Below, in pieces: positions 14,891 to 15,250 of a stretch of DNA of 15,250 nucleotides. Below the pieces are notes generated by a model. The model made no database searches and had not been told where the DNA came from. It saw only the letters and a program-made list of their open reading frames with translations. The first letter of the stretch is position 1; every line of letters starts with the position of its first letter. The translations under genes were made by a program, and so were the position numbers. This DNA is from an uncultured Oscillospiraceae bacterium (GTDB taxonomy: Bacteria; Bacillota_A; Clostridia; Oscillospirales; Oscillospiraceae), in NCBI GenBank assembly GCA_900757695.1, contig CAAEOU010000002.1, positions 1 through 15,250 on the forward strand, in the 5' to 3' direction.

Positions 14891-15250
14891 TCTTCTTCCA
14901 CATCCTTTCCCAATTTATTGTCCACCAGAAACAGCAGCCCAATGATGACCACCATCACTGCGGCCATCACCAGCGCTGCAGCGGAGAGCTTCTGATAATC
15001 CATACTCTCAAAGGTGTTGTTCATAAAGTGCTGCAATAAATAAAGTCCGTCATAGGGATATTTTCCGGTGAGCAGATAGACCTCCCGAAAGATTTTCATG
15101 GAATTGATGAGACTGAGAATGGTGACGAACAGGATGGTGGGGAAGATGTAGCGGAGCTTGATCTGGAAGAAGATCCGGACAGAGCCGGCACCCTCCAGCA
15201 TGGCCATTTCCTGAATGTCCGTGGGGACGTTGGAAAGGGCGGCCAAAAAC
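14887..15250 (-). CDS. MalF-type ABC transporter permease (CUT1), 3' part only
   Basis: The C-terminal 120 residues of a sugar-type ABC permease; the 5' part lies beyond the window edge. The frame is open to the last base and no start codon with a ribosome binding site is visible, so the gene is partial rather than short. The EAA loop is seen as MAMLEGAGSVRIFFQIKLRYIFP, preceded by LAALSNVPTDIQ, as in MalF/UgpA proteins. Two membrane segments follow (around LFVTILSLINSMKIF and AALVMAAVMVVIIGLLFL), and the protein ends in a short acidic tail. Its stop codon overlaps the MalG-type start as ATGA, consistent with a heterodimeric permease. Confidence 0.9.
   Translation of the reverse strand, partial: FLAALSNVPTDIQEMAMLEGAGSVRIFFQIKLRYIFPTILFVTILSLINSMKIFREVYLLTGKYPYDGLYLLQHFMNNTFESMDYQKLSAAALVMAAVMVVIIGLLFLVDNKLGKDVEEE

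Noticed and set aside
14887..15246. Complete 119-residue protein starting at 15246
   Set aside because: The first codon is TTG within an open frame running off the window. The sequence is the C-terminal part of a MalF-type permease, so it is partial, not a small gene.

Overview
The window looks like chromosomal DNA from a GC-rich member of the class Clostridia, most likely Oscillospiraceae/Ruminococcaceae-like. This is inferred from several things: GC-rich codon use, strong AGGAG-type ribosome binding sites, sigma-A-type promoters, a lipobox lipoprotein, S-layer homology (SLH) repeats, and an rlmA-prfA-sua5-coaE housekeeping cluster. No sequence search was possible, so the taxon is a guess. 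The window is densely coded: no stretch longer than about 150 bases lacks a gene, and I see no tRNA, rRNA, CRISPR array, IS element or integration site.

Left part (about 38-6526, + strand): a tightly packed housekeeping operon. Its order is a membrane-anchored M20 peptidase, the 23S rRNA methyltransferase RlmA, peptide chain release factor 1 (prfA), the Sua5-type threonylcarbamoyl-AMP synthase, dephospho-CoA kinase (coaE), and an M18 aminopeptidase. Four of the five junctions overlap by 1-4 bases, which suggests translational coupling. A good promoter lies before the first gene, and a second one sits at the end of rlmA and drives prfA onwards.

Middle (6541-8230): a GH25 lysozyme-like secreted enzyme with three SLH repeats, on the - strand. 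It has its own near-consensus promoter, a palindrome at the transcription start, and a strong terminator shared with the convergent housekeeping operon.

Right part (8247-15250, - strand): one apparent operon, read from the right edge leftwards. It encodes a MalF-type permease (cut by the window edge), a MalG-type permease, a HlyD/AcrA-type membrane adaptor with a very long coiled coil, a MacB-type periplasmic-core protein with only two membrane segments, and an 850-residue lipoprotein. The lipoprotein carries a propeller-like N-terminal half and an ABC substrate-binding C-terminal half. It is followed by a hairpin terminator. The mix of CUT1 sugar-importer permeases and substrate-binding protein with efflux-type adaptor and MacB-type parts is the most unusual thing here. 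It may be a composite cell-envelope transport or sensing machine. No ATPase gene is visible.
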